From JAHECQ01 sp047638695 (lineage in GTDB: Bacteria; Actinomycetota; Acidimicrobiia; Acidimicrobiales; SZUA-35): a stretch of DNA of 64,000 nt. The notes below the pieces were generated by a model. It saw nothing but the letters and a program-made list of their open reading frames with translations, did not search any database and was not told where the DNA came from. Below are positions 51,521 to 60,324 of this stretch, piece by piece. Each line of letters begins with the position of its first letter. Within the stretch, counting starts at the first letter, position 1. The position numbers and the translations under genes were made by a program. The stretch spans positions 1 to 64,000 of the forward strand of contig JBLINY010000003.1 in NCBI GenBank assembly GCA_047638695.1. Direction: 5' to 3'.

Positions 51521-52276
51521 TTACTCGAAGGTCGAGCGGGCGAGAAGTACGAGTTCGACCAGCTCGCCGCGCTCGGCATCGTCCAGGGCTTCGAAACCGC
51601 GGGAAGCAACTGCCGTCGTCATTTGTTCCGCCCCGGCCCGGGCCGCCTCGTCAGGTGCGGGATGTGGTGCGGTCCAGCCGAAGCGCTCGGCGCCGCTGGC
51701 GCCACCCCGAATTGGATCGGTGGCCCCGAACGAAACGATGGCGCTCTGAGGTGTGAGGCCTGCCGCCTGGATGGCGCTGAGATGGGCTCCGCCCCGCATT
51801 TCGCGCAGTATCTGCATCACCATCGTGGCCGATCCGGCCGGATCAGCGGGCCGGTCGAGTTGGCGCCAGCCGGCGAAAAGAGCACCGCAGCTCGGCAGTG
51901 CCTGATCGCTCACCCGATCGGCCAGAGAAACGAGTCGCTCGAGTTGCCCGCTATCGACGTCGGCCAGAGCGTTCCTGCCCCAGTCGGCGCCGACCGACGC
52001 GTATTCGAGCGCGGCCCGCAGAGGCGGCACGTCTGAGGGCCGGGCGTTCCAATGCTCGGCCACCAGTTCGGGGGCCATAAATCCAATGGCGGCGGCGGCC
52101 ACATCGGCCGAGACATCACCCATCGCTCCCGCCCTGCCGTTGACCCAGAAGCTGAAACCGGGAGCGAGACCGAGCTCGGATGCCCGTGCCTGGGTGCCTG
52201 GATCAGACATCCAGGCACGACCATATTCAAGGATGGGGATGGCAGTTGCGTCAGAGGCTTCGGTCGCAGTGGTCAC
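51521..52276 (-). CDS. SCO6745 family protein
   Basis: 251 residues from GTG 52276. The stretches FWVNGRAGAMGDVSADVAAAAIGFMAPELV and LREMRGGAHLSAIQAAGLTP (each in part) match the actinobacterial SCO6745 family, an all-helical protein of unknown function. It lies 10 bases upstream of the MBL gene on the same strand and is divergent from the MFS gene. Confidence 0.72.
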   Translation of the reverse strand: MTTATEASDATAIPILEYGRAWMSDPGTQARASELGLAPGFSFWVNGRAGAMGDVSADVAAAAIGFMAPELVAEHWNARPSDVPPLRAALEYASVGADWGRNALADVDSGQLERLVSLADRVSDQALPSCGALFAGWRQLDRPADPAGSATMVMQILREMRGGAHLSAIQAAGLTPQSAIVSFGATDPIRGGASGAERFGWTAPHPAPDEAARAGAEQMTTAVASRGFEALDDAERGELVELVLLARSTFE

Positions 52277-52317
52277 ACCTTCGATCGTAGTAACGCATGA
52301 GCGGTGAGGCGTAGCGT

Positions 52318-53751
52318 GTGTTGGTGACAGGCGATCAACCCAGAGATCCCACCAGCGATTCGGCGAGCGAACCAATTCCTCGAACCTCGTGGTTGGCCCT
52401 GATTGTCACCACCCTTGTCTTCTTCCTCGTTGTCATCGACGTCTCGGCGGTGAATGTCGCCTTCCCCAGCATCGGCGACGACTTCGGCGTGTCAGAGTCC
52501 TCCCTCAGCTGGATCATCTCTGGCTACAACATCGTGGTCGCAGCATTCCTTCTGGTAGCTGGCCGCCTGGCCGACAGCCTCGGTCGGAAGAAGTTGTTCA
52601 TTCCCGGAGTAGCGGTGTTTATGACCGGTTCGTTTCTGTCCGGCGCCGCACCGAGCGCAACCTGGCTGATCGCGGCGAGGGTCATCCAAGCCATCGGCGG
52701 TGCCATCATCGCACCCACCGCCATCGCCGTGATTCTCCCCGATTTTCCACCGAACAAGCGCAGCACCGTGATCGGCATCACGGGCGCAACTGGTGGTCTC
52801 GGCGCCGTAGCCGGCCCCGCAGTGGGATCGCTGCTGATCGATGTGTGGTCGTGGCGGGGCATCTTCTGGATCAACGTCCCCATCTGCTTGCTGGTTCTCG
52901 CCATCTCACCGAAATTGCTGCGCGAATCGAAGAACCCGAACGCAACCGGAAAGATCGACTTCCTCGGTGTGCCGATCGGTACCGCCGCCATCGCCCTCAT
53001 CATGTTTTCGATCGTGCAGAGCGAGCGGTGGGGCGTCACCGACCCGCGGGCTCTCGGTCTGTTCGTTGCCGGAATGGCGCTGATTCCGTGGCTGCTTCAC
53101 CGATCAGCGAGGCACCCCGAGCCACTCATCGAGCTCGACCTCTTTCGCTACGCGTCGTTCCGATCAGTCAATGCTGGAGTCGCGCTCTATTCGCTGGCCT
53201 TCACATCGGGCTTCTTGGCCAACTCCCTCTTGTTGCAACGACTGTGGGGCCAGAACATCACCACCACAGGCAAGGCGCTCATTGCTGCACCGCTACTCTC
53301 AGCCGCCTTCGCGCCGCTGTCAGGCCGGCTGGCCGACCGCATCGGCCACCGTTGGATTCTCGCCGCCGGATCCGGCCTGTGCGGCTTCGGTTACCTGCTC
53401 TTCTACCTGTACCTCGATGGCGAACCGGCCGTGTACACCCGCTATGTACCGATCAGTCTGCTGGTGGGTGTGGGCGTTGGTACGACCATTGCCACCTGGG
53501 CCAGTGCCGGCCTCAGTGATGTGCAGCCAGCCCAGTTCGGGACCGCCAACGCAACGCTGCGAACAACCCAACAGGTCTTCTACGCCCTCGGCATCTCAAT
53601 CGTCGTGACGCTGCTGGCCGCCGGCACGGGGGCCGGTGGCCTTGAAGGATTCCAGTGGGCATGGCTCTTCGTCGCCGCGGCCTACGGCCTCAGCGCGATC
53701 GTTATTGCTATCACGTTCCCGTCTGGCAACAGCGACGACCGACTGGCCTAG
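52318..53751 (+). CDS. MFS transporter, DHA2 family (14 TM)
   Basis: 477 residues. Motif A GRLADSLGRKKLFIPGVAVF and motif C region GAVAGPAVGSLLIDVWSWRGIFWINVPI are those of EmrB/QacA-type drug:H+ antiporters. The start is GTG 52318 or GTG 52324, with no ribosome site, perhaps leaderless. It is divergent from the SCO6745-family gene and convergent with the selenoprotein B-family gene (20 bases). Confidence 0.9.
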   Translation: MLVTGDQPRDPTSDSASEPIPRTSWLALIVTTLVFFLVVIDVSAVNVAFPSIGDDFGVSESSLSWIISGYNIVVAAFLLVAGRLADSLGRKKLFIPGVAVFMTGSFLSGAAPSATWLIAARVIQAIGGAIIAPTAIAVILPDFPPNKRSTVIGITGATGGLGAVAGPAVGSLLIDVWSWRGIFWINVPICLLVLAISPKLLRESKNPNATGKIDFLGVPIGTAAIALIMFSIVQSERWGVTDPRALGLFVAGMALIPWLLHRSARHPEPLIELDLFRYASFRSVNAGVALYSLAFTSGFLANSLLLQRLWGQNITTTGKALIAAPLLSAAFAPLSGRLADRIGHRWILAAGSGLCGFGYLLFYLYLDGEPAVYTRYVPISLLVGVGVGTTIATWASAGLSDVQPAQFGTANATLRTTQQVFYALGISIVVTLLAAGTGAGGLEGFQWAWLFVAAAYGLSAIVIAITFPSGNSDDRLA

Positions 53752-53771
53752 GACGCAGACAATTTTCTGCC

Positions 53772-54923
53772 TCAGCGATGCCCCGGCGCCATGTAGAACC
53801 AGGCCGGATGAGGCCCGCCCTGTTTTTTGATGGCGGCACGCGCGGCCAACACCGTCTTTCCGGCCTCGGTCTGTTCGAAGTACCAGGCCTCGGCGGCTCG
53901 GCCGTCCGGCGGCGGGCCATCAACCAGCTCGAGGGCAGCCTCTTCGTAGTAGGTGCGGATGTCGTGACACATTGCCGTGGTGTTCTTGCCCGGGATTTCC
54001 GCCTCTTTCCAGTTGGCGCCATTGGCAATGTCCGCCAGCACCTGGAGGGCACCGGGAACCGCGTCGGCCTCCATCACCCGACCAACGGATGAGAATCCGC
54101 GTCGCTCGGCTGAACGGTCGTAGGCTTTTCGCAACCCGTTGGCTTCATCGACGGCGGGCGGAAGGCTGGCGTCGAAGCGCGGCGGCAGCGAACAACTCAG
54201 CGGAACCTCTTCGGCCTCAATAACGGCCGGGTGGTCGACCAACACAGGACCATCAGCTTCGAGCAGAGCGAACGCCCGGCTAAGTACGTCGTGCTGGAAC
54301 TCGGCGTCGCCCGGACGGCCAAGTGGGCGACCTAGTGGGAAGGCGCCGTACAGCGCACGAGGTGGTGCCATTCGTTCGGCGACCGAGCGGGTTGCAGCGA
54401 GGGTGACGGTGGCGATGCCAGCGGCCTCGAAAACGTGGGCGAGCGTACACACGGTACGCGTGCAGAGGGGTCAAACGGGGGTGAGCAACACCACGTCGAC
54501 GCCGTCGGCCTTCAACTGCGCTGCCGCTCGCGGCCCTGAGTCGAGGCGTACGGTGGCGACGTCGTCTGGCTGATTCCCGGCGAACGATGCGTGCCGCGGA
54601 GCGACCGCCCCTATCACGCCCGATGCTGCAAGCTCCTCGAGCCGGTCGATCGGGAACACAACGTTCAGGTCAATGGCAATCCCGGTGCGGTCGAAGTTCG
54701 GGCTCCAATGACCGAGCACAAGATCACGAGCATCGGATGGCAACAAGCGATATTCGGTGTCACCCGGTTGGAAGCCCTCGTCGCTTGATCGGTGCAGGGC
54801 CGCCGACGTCACGATGGCAACGGTGGCCTCACTCAGCGGCTTAGGGGTTACCCATGCCGGGTTGTCGAACACAGGGACCGAACCCTCGTCGCCAACCTTG
54901 CGCATCATCACATCACCGGACAT
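53772..54923 (-). CDS. Selenoprotein of the GrdB (glycine/sarcosine/betaine reductase selenoprotein B) family, Sec151
   Basis: 383 residues when TGA 54473-54471 is read as selenocysteine. The N-terminal half ends DGVDVVLLTPV, then U-PLCTRTVCTLAHVFEAAGI continues in the same frame, followed by ERMAPPRALYGAFPLGRPLGRPGD. Cys-containing relatives read TPxCPxCxRTV at this place, so TGA stands for the first Cys of a CxxC. The protein belongs to the broad GrdB/PrdB-like family; no other glycine reductase genes are present, so this is a stand-alone member whose reaction is unknown. A stem-loop follows the TGA. ATG 54923 is taken as start (GAGGTG upstream); ATG 54944 is possible. Confidence 0.82.
54439..54463 (-). 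promoter_or_regulatory. Candidate bacterial SECIS stem-loop
   Basis: On the minus strand GCGTAC (54459-54454) pairs perfectly with GTACGC (54448-54443), loop CGTGT; two further G-C pairs close the base after a 2x2 internal loop. The apical loop begins 17 bases after the TGA and has G-U at positions 2-3, within the bacterial SECIS pattern. Confidence 0.6.
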
Positions 54924-54971
54924 CGAGCACCTCGTTCGGTTCATCGTTCGGCGCCCAGTAGGGTCCGCCGA

Positions 54972-55733
54972 ATGTCCAGCCCAGGAAAGCACATCCTCAT
55001 CACAGGCGCAGGTTCCGGGTTCGGTCGCGGTGCCGCCTTGGCGTTGGCTGAGCGAGGTCATCACGTGATCGGCGGATGTATCAATACCGGCGAGGCCGCC
55101 GACCTGGCGGCAACCCACGAGAACATCGATGGTCGCAAGCTCGACATCACTGACATGGCAGACGTTGCCTCGGTCGCGGACCTCCAGGTCGATGTGTTGC
55201 TCAACAACGCGGGGCGGGGCCAGCTGGGGCCACTTGCCGACGTCCCGATGGATCTGGTTCGCCAGGTCTTCGAGGTGAACGTCTTCGGCACTATGCAAAT
55301 CACGCAAGCGGTGTTGGCCGGTATGAAGCAACGCAAGAGCGGACGGGTCATCACCGTGTCATCGATCGCCGGCCTCTCGAGCGGCGCGCTCTCGGGCCCG
55401 TACGCCATGACGAAGCATGCGCTCGAGGCGTTCTGCAAGTCACTAAGAATCGAGATGGAGCCCTACGGCATCGAGGTCTGCAAGCTCAATCCCGGGCCTT
55501 ACGCCACGGGCTTCAACGATGCCATGGTCGACGGTGTCGACGAACAGCTCGCTCCCGCCGCTGATGTGACCGAACTCGAGCTGGCCGCCGGCACCCGCAC
55601 CCGCATGCTCGGCAACCAACTCGATCCGCAAGAGGTCGTCGACGCCATGGTGCATCTGTGCACCGCCGCCACCGTGCCCTTCGAGACGTTCAAGCCCGAC
55701 AACATCCTCGAGCGCTACGGCATCACCCGCTAA
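54972..55733 (+). CDS. Short-chain dehydrogenase/reductase
   Basis: 253 residues. Cofactor motif TGAGSGFGRGAAL (11-23), NNAGRG, and the active site SSIAG with Y-x3-K in YAMTKHALE. Classical SDR; substrate unknown. ATG 54972 is the family start; a longer open frame reaches into the divergent selenoprotein gene. The 48-bp gap to that gene must hold both promoters. Confidence 0.9.
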   Translation: MSSPGKHILITGAGSGFGRGAALALAERGHHVIGGCINTGEAADLAATHENIDGRKLDITDMADVASVADLQVDVLLNNAGRGQLGPLADVPMDLVRQVFEVNVFGTMQITQAVLAGMKQRKSGRVITVSSIAGLSSGALSGPYAMTKHALEAFCKSLRIEMEPYGIEVCKLNPGPYATGFNDAMVDGVDEQLAPAADVTELELAAGTRTRMLGNQLDPQEVVDAMVHLCTAATVPFETFKPDNILERYGITR

Positions 55734-55749
55734 CCCGTCACCCGCTAAC
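55723..55749. repeat. Tandem duplication spanning the SDR stop codon
   Basis: TCACCCGCTAAC at 55723-55734 and again at 55738-55749, a 15-bp period; each copy contains the TAA stop of the SDR gene. Confidence 0.8.
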
Positions 55750-55802
55750 AAGGGCGAAAACAAGAACTAAGCCCGACCAGATTTTGGGCCGATACAAGGC
55801 CC

Positions 55803-56207
55803 ATGCGATCGCTTCACGTATGGCTGGCCATGGTGGTCGCCTTTTCCGTTGGCTTCTTCGCTCTCGCGTCGTCGGGCCTGGAAGTCGGCTTTTCCAACCT
55901 CGCCCTTTTCTGGCTCACCGTCGTCATCACCCTCATGTGCGCCGCGTTCGCTCTTGGGCTGCTCGCCATAGCCCGCCACGTCGACCAGCCTGAACTGGGT
56001 GTCCTTGCCGCGGCGCTCTTCGCTACCTCGCTGTTTCCGTTCGTTCACGGACTGAACATCCCCGGTGTACTGACACCAGCAGAAACGGGAGCCACCACCT
56101 TCACTGCATGGGTGGCCTTGCCGGCAACACTACTTTTGGCCCTTCCCTCACTGGTCGACAACCGACTGGCTCACAAGGTGCTCAAACACTGGCGGCCCTA
56201 CTCCTAG
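55803..56207 (+). CDS. Membrane protein, probable N-terminal half of an amber-split HD-GYP protein
   Basis: 134 residues with four hydrophobic helices (HVWLAMVVAFSVGFFALAS, NLALFWLTVVITLMCAAFA, LGVLAAALFATSLFPFVHG, TAWVALPATLLLALPSLV). It stops at TAG 56205-56207, and the next gene begins one codon later in the same frame with further membrane helices. The two probably were one membrane-anchored protein. Alternatively they are two coupled genes, since GTG 56211 could restart translation. Confidence 0.65.
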   Translation: MRSLHVWLAMVVAFSVGFFALASSGLEVGFSNLALFWLTVVITLMCAAFALGLLAIARHVDQPELGVLAAALFATSLFPFVHGLNIPGVLTPAETGATTFTAWVALPATLLLALPSLVDNRLAHKVLKHWRPYS

Positions 56208-56210
56208 GGA

Positions 56211-57248
56211 GTGATGACAGCGGTGGTCGCTGCGACCGTGTTCCTCATCTTCGAGCCGAACTCGGTGCCTGCAGCTCGCCCTGATGCCATTTGGACCGTC
56301 GCTGGGGCCGCCGTCAGCTTCGTCGGCGCCCAAGCATTGGCGTATCGGCAGGTTCGGCTCTTCGAGATCGGCCGTCGCAAGCCTTCGTTCGTCGCCGCAG
56401 TCGGATTCTCGTGGATCGGCATGTCCAGTCTGTTCTGGTTCATCGGTATGCCCAGCACAGCAGTGGTTTGGGCCGCTCACCTGCTCGACGGCCTTGGCGT
56501 GCTCGGCGCCGCCGTTGGCATGGCCCTCGCCCACCGAAACGACCGATCGATCACAAACGTGCTCGCACCTGTACTCAACCGAGATCCGGCCGTCGCTCTT
56601 CGCCTCGGCCTCACTCCGCAGATCGCCGACTTCGTTTCGTCACTCGAGGCCAAGGATCGCAACACCGCCGCCCACGTCACTCGCGTCGGAGAGCTAGCCA
56701 TGCGGCTGGCCGAGCGAGCCGACATCGGCGGCGAACGGCTGCGAGCCATCGGGCTCGGTGCCCCTCTCCATGACATCGGCAAACTCCGGGTGCCCGATGC
56801 CATCCTGACCAAGCCAGACAAGCTCACTGACGATGAGTTCGACACGATGAAACAGCACACAATCTGGGGAGCCGAATTGCTGGCCGACGATTCGATCCTG
56901 GCTCCGGTCGCCACGCTGGTTCGGAACCACCACGAACGGGCTGACGGTCGGGGTTATCCCGATGCGCTCCGAGGTGAACAGATTCCGCTGGATGTGAGCA
57001 TCATCAGTGTCGCCGACGCCTGGGACGCCATGGTCCAGAGTCGGCACTACCGCCAAGGGATGAGCGAGGAGAAAGCCCGTTCGATCTTTAGCGAACACGC
57101 TGGCTCTCAATGGGCAACCGAAGCGGTCGATCTGCTCATGGCTCAACTTGATGATGACAGCTCGCTCGAAGGTCTGTTCGCAGATTTGATCGGTGAACCA
57201 GCCGCTCCGTGTTGCAGTGAGACCATCGCCGCGCTTACGGCGAGCTGA
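56211..57248 (+). CDS. HD-GYP domain protein (c-di-GMP phosphodiesterase type) with membrane N-terminus
   Basis: 345 residues. Four membrane helices (residues about 5-110) precede an HD-GYP domain with HDIGKLRVPDAILTKPDKLT and the full signature HHERADGRGYP, so an active c-di-GMP hydrolase is likely. GTG 56211 or ATG 56214 start. It follows in frame after a single TAG, see the preceding gene. The 3' end overlaps the convergent amidase gene by 14 bases. Confidence 0.85.
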   Translation: MMTAVVAATVFLIFEPNSVPAARPDAIWTVAGAAVSFVGAQALAYRQVRLFEIGRRKPSFVAAVGFSWIGMSSLFWFIGMPSTAVVWAAHLLDGLGVLGAAVGMALAHRNDRSITNVLAPVLNRDPAVALRLGLTPQIADFVSSLEAKDRNTAAHVTRVGELAMRLAERADIGGERLRAIGLGAPLHDIGKLRVPDAILTKPDKLTDDEFDTMKQHTIWGAELLADDSILAPVATLVRNHHERADGRGYPDALRGEQIPLDVSIISVADAWDAMVQSRHYRQGMSEEKARSIFSEHAGSQWATEAVDLLMAQLDDDSSLEGLFADLIGEPAAPCCSETIAALTAS

Positions 57249-58620
57249 ACGACCAGCTCTGCAGGTCGAGGATTGCTCGAGCCGCCCGTAACACAAGATC
57301 TTCTCTGAAAAGGGTTGCGACCACCTGAAGCCCGATGGGCAAACCATCGACCGACAACCCGGCCGGGATAGAGGCCGCTGGCTGGCCGCTGTAATTGAAC
57401 GGCACCGTGTACGGCACGCCGTGGTCCCACCGATCGAATTCACTCGAGTGATACACGGTGTCGACCGGCGGTGCGACCGTTGGCATCGTTGGAGTAAGCA
57501 GCAGATCATGCTCGACGTGGAACCGACGCATGGTCTCGACCAGGTTGGCTCGGGCCGTGGAAGCTGCAACCATTCCGTGAACGTCGAACGCCATACCTTC
57601 CTGGGCCAGTTGGCGGAAGCCCGGATCGAGGTCGTCCCACCGATCGCTGGGAATGCCGGCAAGCCGAGAAGCGAAGCCAGCCTTCCAATACTCCTCGAGC
57701 TGAGGCCGGAGAGGTTCGATGATGGGGCCAACTTCGGTCACCTCGGCGCCCGCATCGGCCAACAGGTCAAGAACGCGACGGCACACGGCCGCCACCTCGG
57801 CGTCAGGGGCGGCACCTCCGTAGTTCTCGCTATAGGCCAGCCGGAGTCCGGCCAGACCATCGTTGATGCCAACCCGCCAATCACGATTGTCGTACGGCAC
57901 CGCATGCCAATCCCTGATGTCGGGACGGGACATGACGTTGAGCAGCAGCGCGCTGTCTTCGACCGAGCGAGTGAGAGCACCATTCGACACCAACGAAACA
58001 AAGGGCGAGCCGACCGGGGCTTGCGGCACCCGGCCAAAGGTGGGCTTCAGTCCAACCAAACCGCAATAACTCGCCGGGATGCGGATGGAGCCCCCGCCGT
58101 CGCTGCCGTGAGCAACGGCACCGATCCCGGCCGATAGCGAGGCAGCTGCCCCGCCTGACGAACCACCCGGCGTGTGATCGGTGTTCCAGGGGTTGCGAGT
58201 AATGCCAAACCGCGGGGTGTCGGTGATGCCCTTCCAGCCGAACTCCGAGGTCGTGGTCTTGCCTAGAAACACCACCCCGGCCTCCCGCAGCCGAGCGATT
58301 GGCGGCGAGTCGACGGTCACCGTTTCAGCCGACGTAACCAACGACCCCTCGGTGTTGGGATAGCCAGCCATGTCAACGATGTCTTTCACCGTTGCCGGAA
58401 TCCCGTCGAGATGACCGGCCGGCTCGCCACGCGACCAACGATCGGCGCTGGCGAGGGCGGCCGACCTCGCCCGCGCGGGATCGACGACGGTGAAGGCGTT
58501 GAGCATCGGCTGCATCTCTTCAATTCGGTCGAGGTGCTCGTCGATCACCTCAACCGGCGACAGCTCTTTACGTCGATACGAGCGCAGCAAATCATGGACG
58601 GTTCTTGACTTCGTCGTCAC
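57235..58620 (-). CDS. Amidase signature family enzyme
   Basis: 461 residues from GTG 58620, which overlaps the SDR stop (GTGA). The triad motifs are all present: PATVKDIVD (Lys), [11 protein letters not shown] (cis-Ser) and GSDGGGSIRIPAS (nucleophile). It hydrolyses an amide; substrate unknown, GatA-like branch but not linked to gatC/gatB. It is in one transcript with the upstream SDR gene. Confidence 0.88.
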   Translation of the reverse strand: MTTKSRTVHDLLRSYRRKELSPVEVIDEHLDRIEEMQPMLNAFTVVDPARARSAALASADRWSRGEPAGHLDGIPATVKDIVDMAGYPNTEGSLVTSAETVTVDSPPIARLREAGVVFLGKTTTSEFGWKGITDTPRFGITRNPWNTDHTPGGSSGGAAASLSAGIGAVAHGSDGGGSIRIPASYCGLVGLKPTFGRVPQAPVGSPFVSLVSNGALTRSVEDSALLLNVMSRPDIRDWHAVPYDNRDWRVGINDGLAGLRLAYSENYGGAAPDAEVAAVCRRVLDLLADAGAEVTEVGPIIEPLRPQLEEYWKAGFASRLAGIPSDRWDDLDPGFRQLAQEGMAFDVHGMVAASTARANLVETMRRFHVEHDLLLTPTMPTVAPPVDTVYHSSEFDRWDHGVPYTVPFNYSGQPAASIPAGLSVDGLPIGLQVVATLFREDLVLRAARAILDLQSWSFSSP

Positions 58621-59390
58621 TCGTCCGGCAATTCGACTCTGATGATTTCGCCGCCGTCGACGATCAACGTTTGGCCGGTCATCCACTTGGCATCAACGGC
58701 TAGAAAGAGCGCCGCGGCCCCGATGTCTTCGGGCTCGCCGAGGCGTTTGGTCGGCAAGGACTCGGCCACTTCGACACCCTTCGCACCATCCCACAGCACC
58801 TTGGCGAAGTCGGTCTTGATCAGGCCCGGCGCAATGCAGTTGACCCGCACTCCCGGGCCAAGTTCGGCGCCCAGTTGCTTGGTCATGTGGATGAGCGTCG
58901 ACTTGAACATGCAGTAAATGCCAATGTCGCGACTAGTTGTGAATCCGCCAACAGAAGCGATGTTGACCACCGCACCGCCATGCTCTTTCATCCAAGTGTT
59001 CCAGGCAATTTGAGTCCACAGCAGTGGACCCCGGACGTTCACTTCGTAGGTCTTGTCGAGCTTGCTGGCCTCGACATCGATGCTGCGACCGTTGTGAGGA
59101 TTGGTGGCGGCATTGTTTACCAGCACGTCAAGCGATCCAAAGTGCTCGATGGTGTCATTCATGACCTGCTGGCCCTGCTCGGGGTCACCAACGTGACTTG
59201 CCCGCCACGCCACATGACCCGGAAGGTTCAGGGCGTTCAACTCATCCACTGCCTCTTCGCATTTCTCCGCCTTACGCGACGTGATCATCACGTTCGCTCC
59301 GGCCTCCAGAAACACCTTGGTAATACCGAAGCCAATGCCGGCCGAACCACCCGTCACCAGCGCCGTCTTTCCCGCGAGTTTCTGATCCAT
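58617..59390 (-). CDS. SDR family oxidoreductase, FabG-like
   Basis: 257 residues from ATG 59390 with AAGGAG upstream. TGGSAGIGFGI cofactor motif, NNAATNP, and Y-x3-K in YCMFKSTLIHM. The C-terminal LAVDAKWMTGQTLIVDGG is FabG-like. It acts on a hydroxyacyl or alcohol; coupled to the amidase gene. Longer frame upstream to 59780 is non-coding by appearance and lies over a promoter region. Confidence 0.9.
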   Translation of the reverse strand: MDQKLAGKTALVTGGSAGIGFGITKVFLEAGANVMITSRKAEKCEEAVDELNALNLPGHVAWRASHVGDPEQGQQVMNDTIEHFGSLDVLVNNAATNPHNGRSIDVEASKLDKTYEVNVRGPLLWTQIAWNTWMKEHGGAVVNIASVGGFTTSRDIGIYCMFKSTLIHMTKQLGAELGPGVRVNCIAPGLIKTDFAKVLWDGAKGVEVAESLPTKRLGEPEDIGAAALFLAVDAKWMTGQTLIVDGGEIIRVELPDE

Positions 59391-59549
59391 GACACTCCTT
59401 TGATTGAGCACGTAGACCGCAACGTTTACCACTTCTGAACCTCTCCGATCCAAGAGGAAACGGTTCTCTGGTCTGGTTGACCGGGCCCGCATCGTTCGGT
59501 CTTGGCTTCTTGCACCGGGAGACCTCCCGGATCCTTGGAGGGAAAATTC

Positions 59550-60299
59550 ATGAAAGCCACTCAACGCGCCTGTCGCTTGGCGTTTGCCACTGCCATTGTC
59601 GCCTCGCCACTCCTCTTGGCCGGCCCGCTCAGCGCAGAAGACCTTCAGGCTGACGGCATCTACATCAACGAAGGAAACGGAACGAGCAAGGCACTGGTCA
59701 GCGTCGATGGCGACCAGGTGATCGTGCGTATCGAGGCCAACGGCGTGTCCGCCAGTCTGGTGCACGCGCAGCACATTCACGGCGAGTTGGACACCGATGG
59801 GGAGTGTCCCGGCATTGAAGCCGACGCTGATGGCGACGGCATCATTTCAACGGCCGAAGGCGTCGGACAGTACGGATCAGTAAAGGTGGCGCTTACCACT
59901 GACGGCGACACCACGGCCGACAGCGCCCTTGCGCTCGAACGCTTCCCGGTGGCCGAGGCCGACGGTACGTATGTCTACGAGCGCACCTTCGAGGTCGACG
60001 CTGACGTGACCGCCAACGTTGCGCGCTGGGTCGTCATTGTCCACGGTGTCGATCTCGATGAGAACGGCGAGTACGACGGTGATGCTCGCTCGAGCCTCAC
60101 CGACGATCTGCCGCTCGAGGGCACCATGCCAGCCACATGCGGCAAGCTCGTCGTGGCCCAGGTCGCCTCCACCCCCAGCGGCGGCGTCGCTGCGGGAGCA
60201 GGCGGCACTGCCGGCGGCTCATTCAACACTCCCCTGGTGGCAACGGCCGCAGGCGTTGTAGCCGTGGCTGCCTTCGGCCACCGTCGCCGCAGCGCCTGA
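59550..60299 (+). CDS. CHRD-domain exported surface protein
   Basis: 249 residues. GGAGGG lies 8 bases before ATG 59550. A signal peptide (LAFATAIVASPLLLAGPLSAE) is followed by a CHRD-like beta domain (HAQHIHGELDTDGECPG) and a C-terminal Gly-rich stretch, hydrophobic helix (PLVATAAGVVAVAAFG) and basic tail HRRRSA. That tail has the build of a sorting signal, and the next gene is a class F sortase, so this is its likely substrate. A classic LPxTG is absent; TPSGG is at the expected place. Confidence 0.82.
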   Translation: MKATQRACRLAFATAIVASPLLLAGPLSAEDLQADGIYINEGNGTSKALVSVDGDQVIVRIEANGVSASLVHAQHIHGELDTDGECPGIEADADGDGIISTAEGVGQYGSVKVALTTDGDTTADSALALERFPVAEADGTYVYERTFEVDADVTANVARWVVIVHGVDLDENGEYDGDARSSLTDDLPLEGTMPATCGKLVVAQVASTPSGGVAAGAGGTAGGSFNTPLVATAAGVVAVAAFGHRRRSA

Positions 60300-60324
60300 G
60301 TCCGACAGAGTCGTTTCCTTCAAC

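Noticed and set aside
53772..55331. Two separate genes on either side of TGA 54473-54471
   Set aside because: Neither half is a complete domain, the frame is continuous, and together they give one full GrdB-family protein.
59455..59485. ECF sigma-type promoter (GGAAAC ... GTT) before the CHRD gene
   Set aside because: The spacing of 14 bases is shorter than the usual 16-17, and no ECF sigma gene is near.
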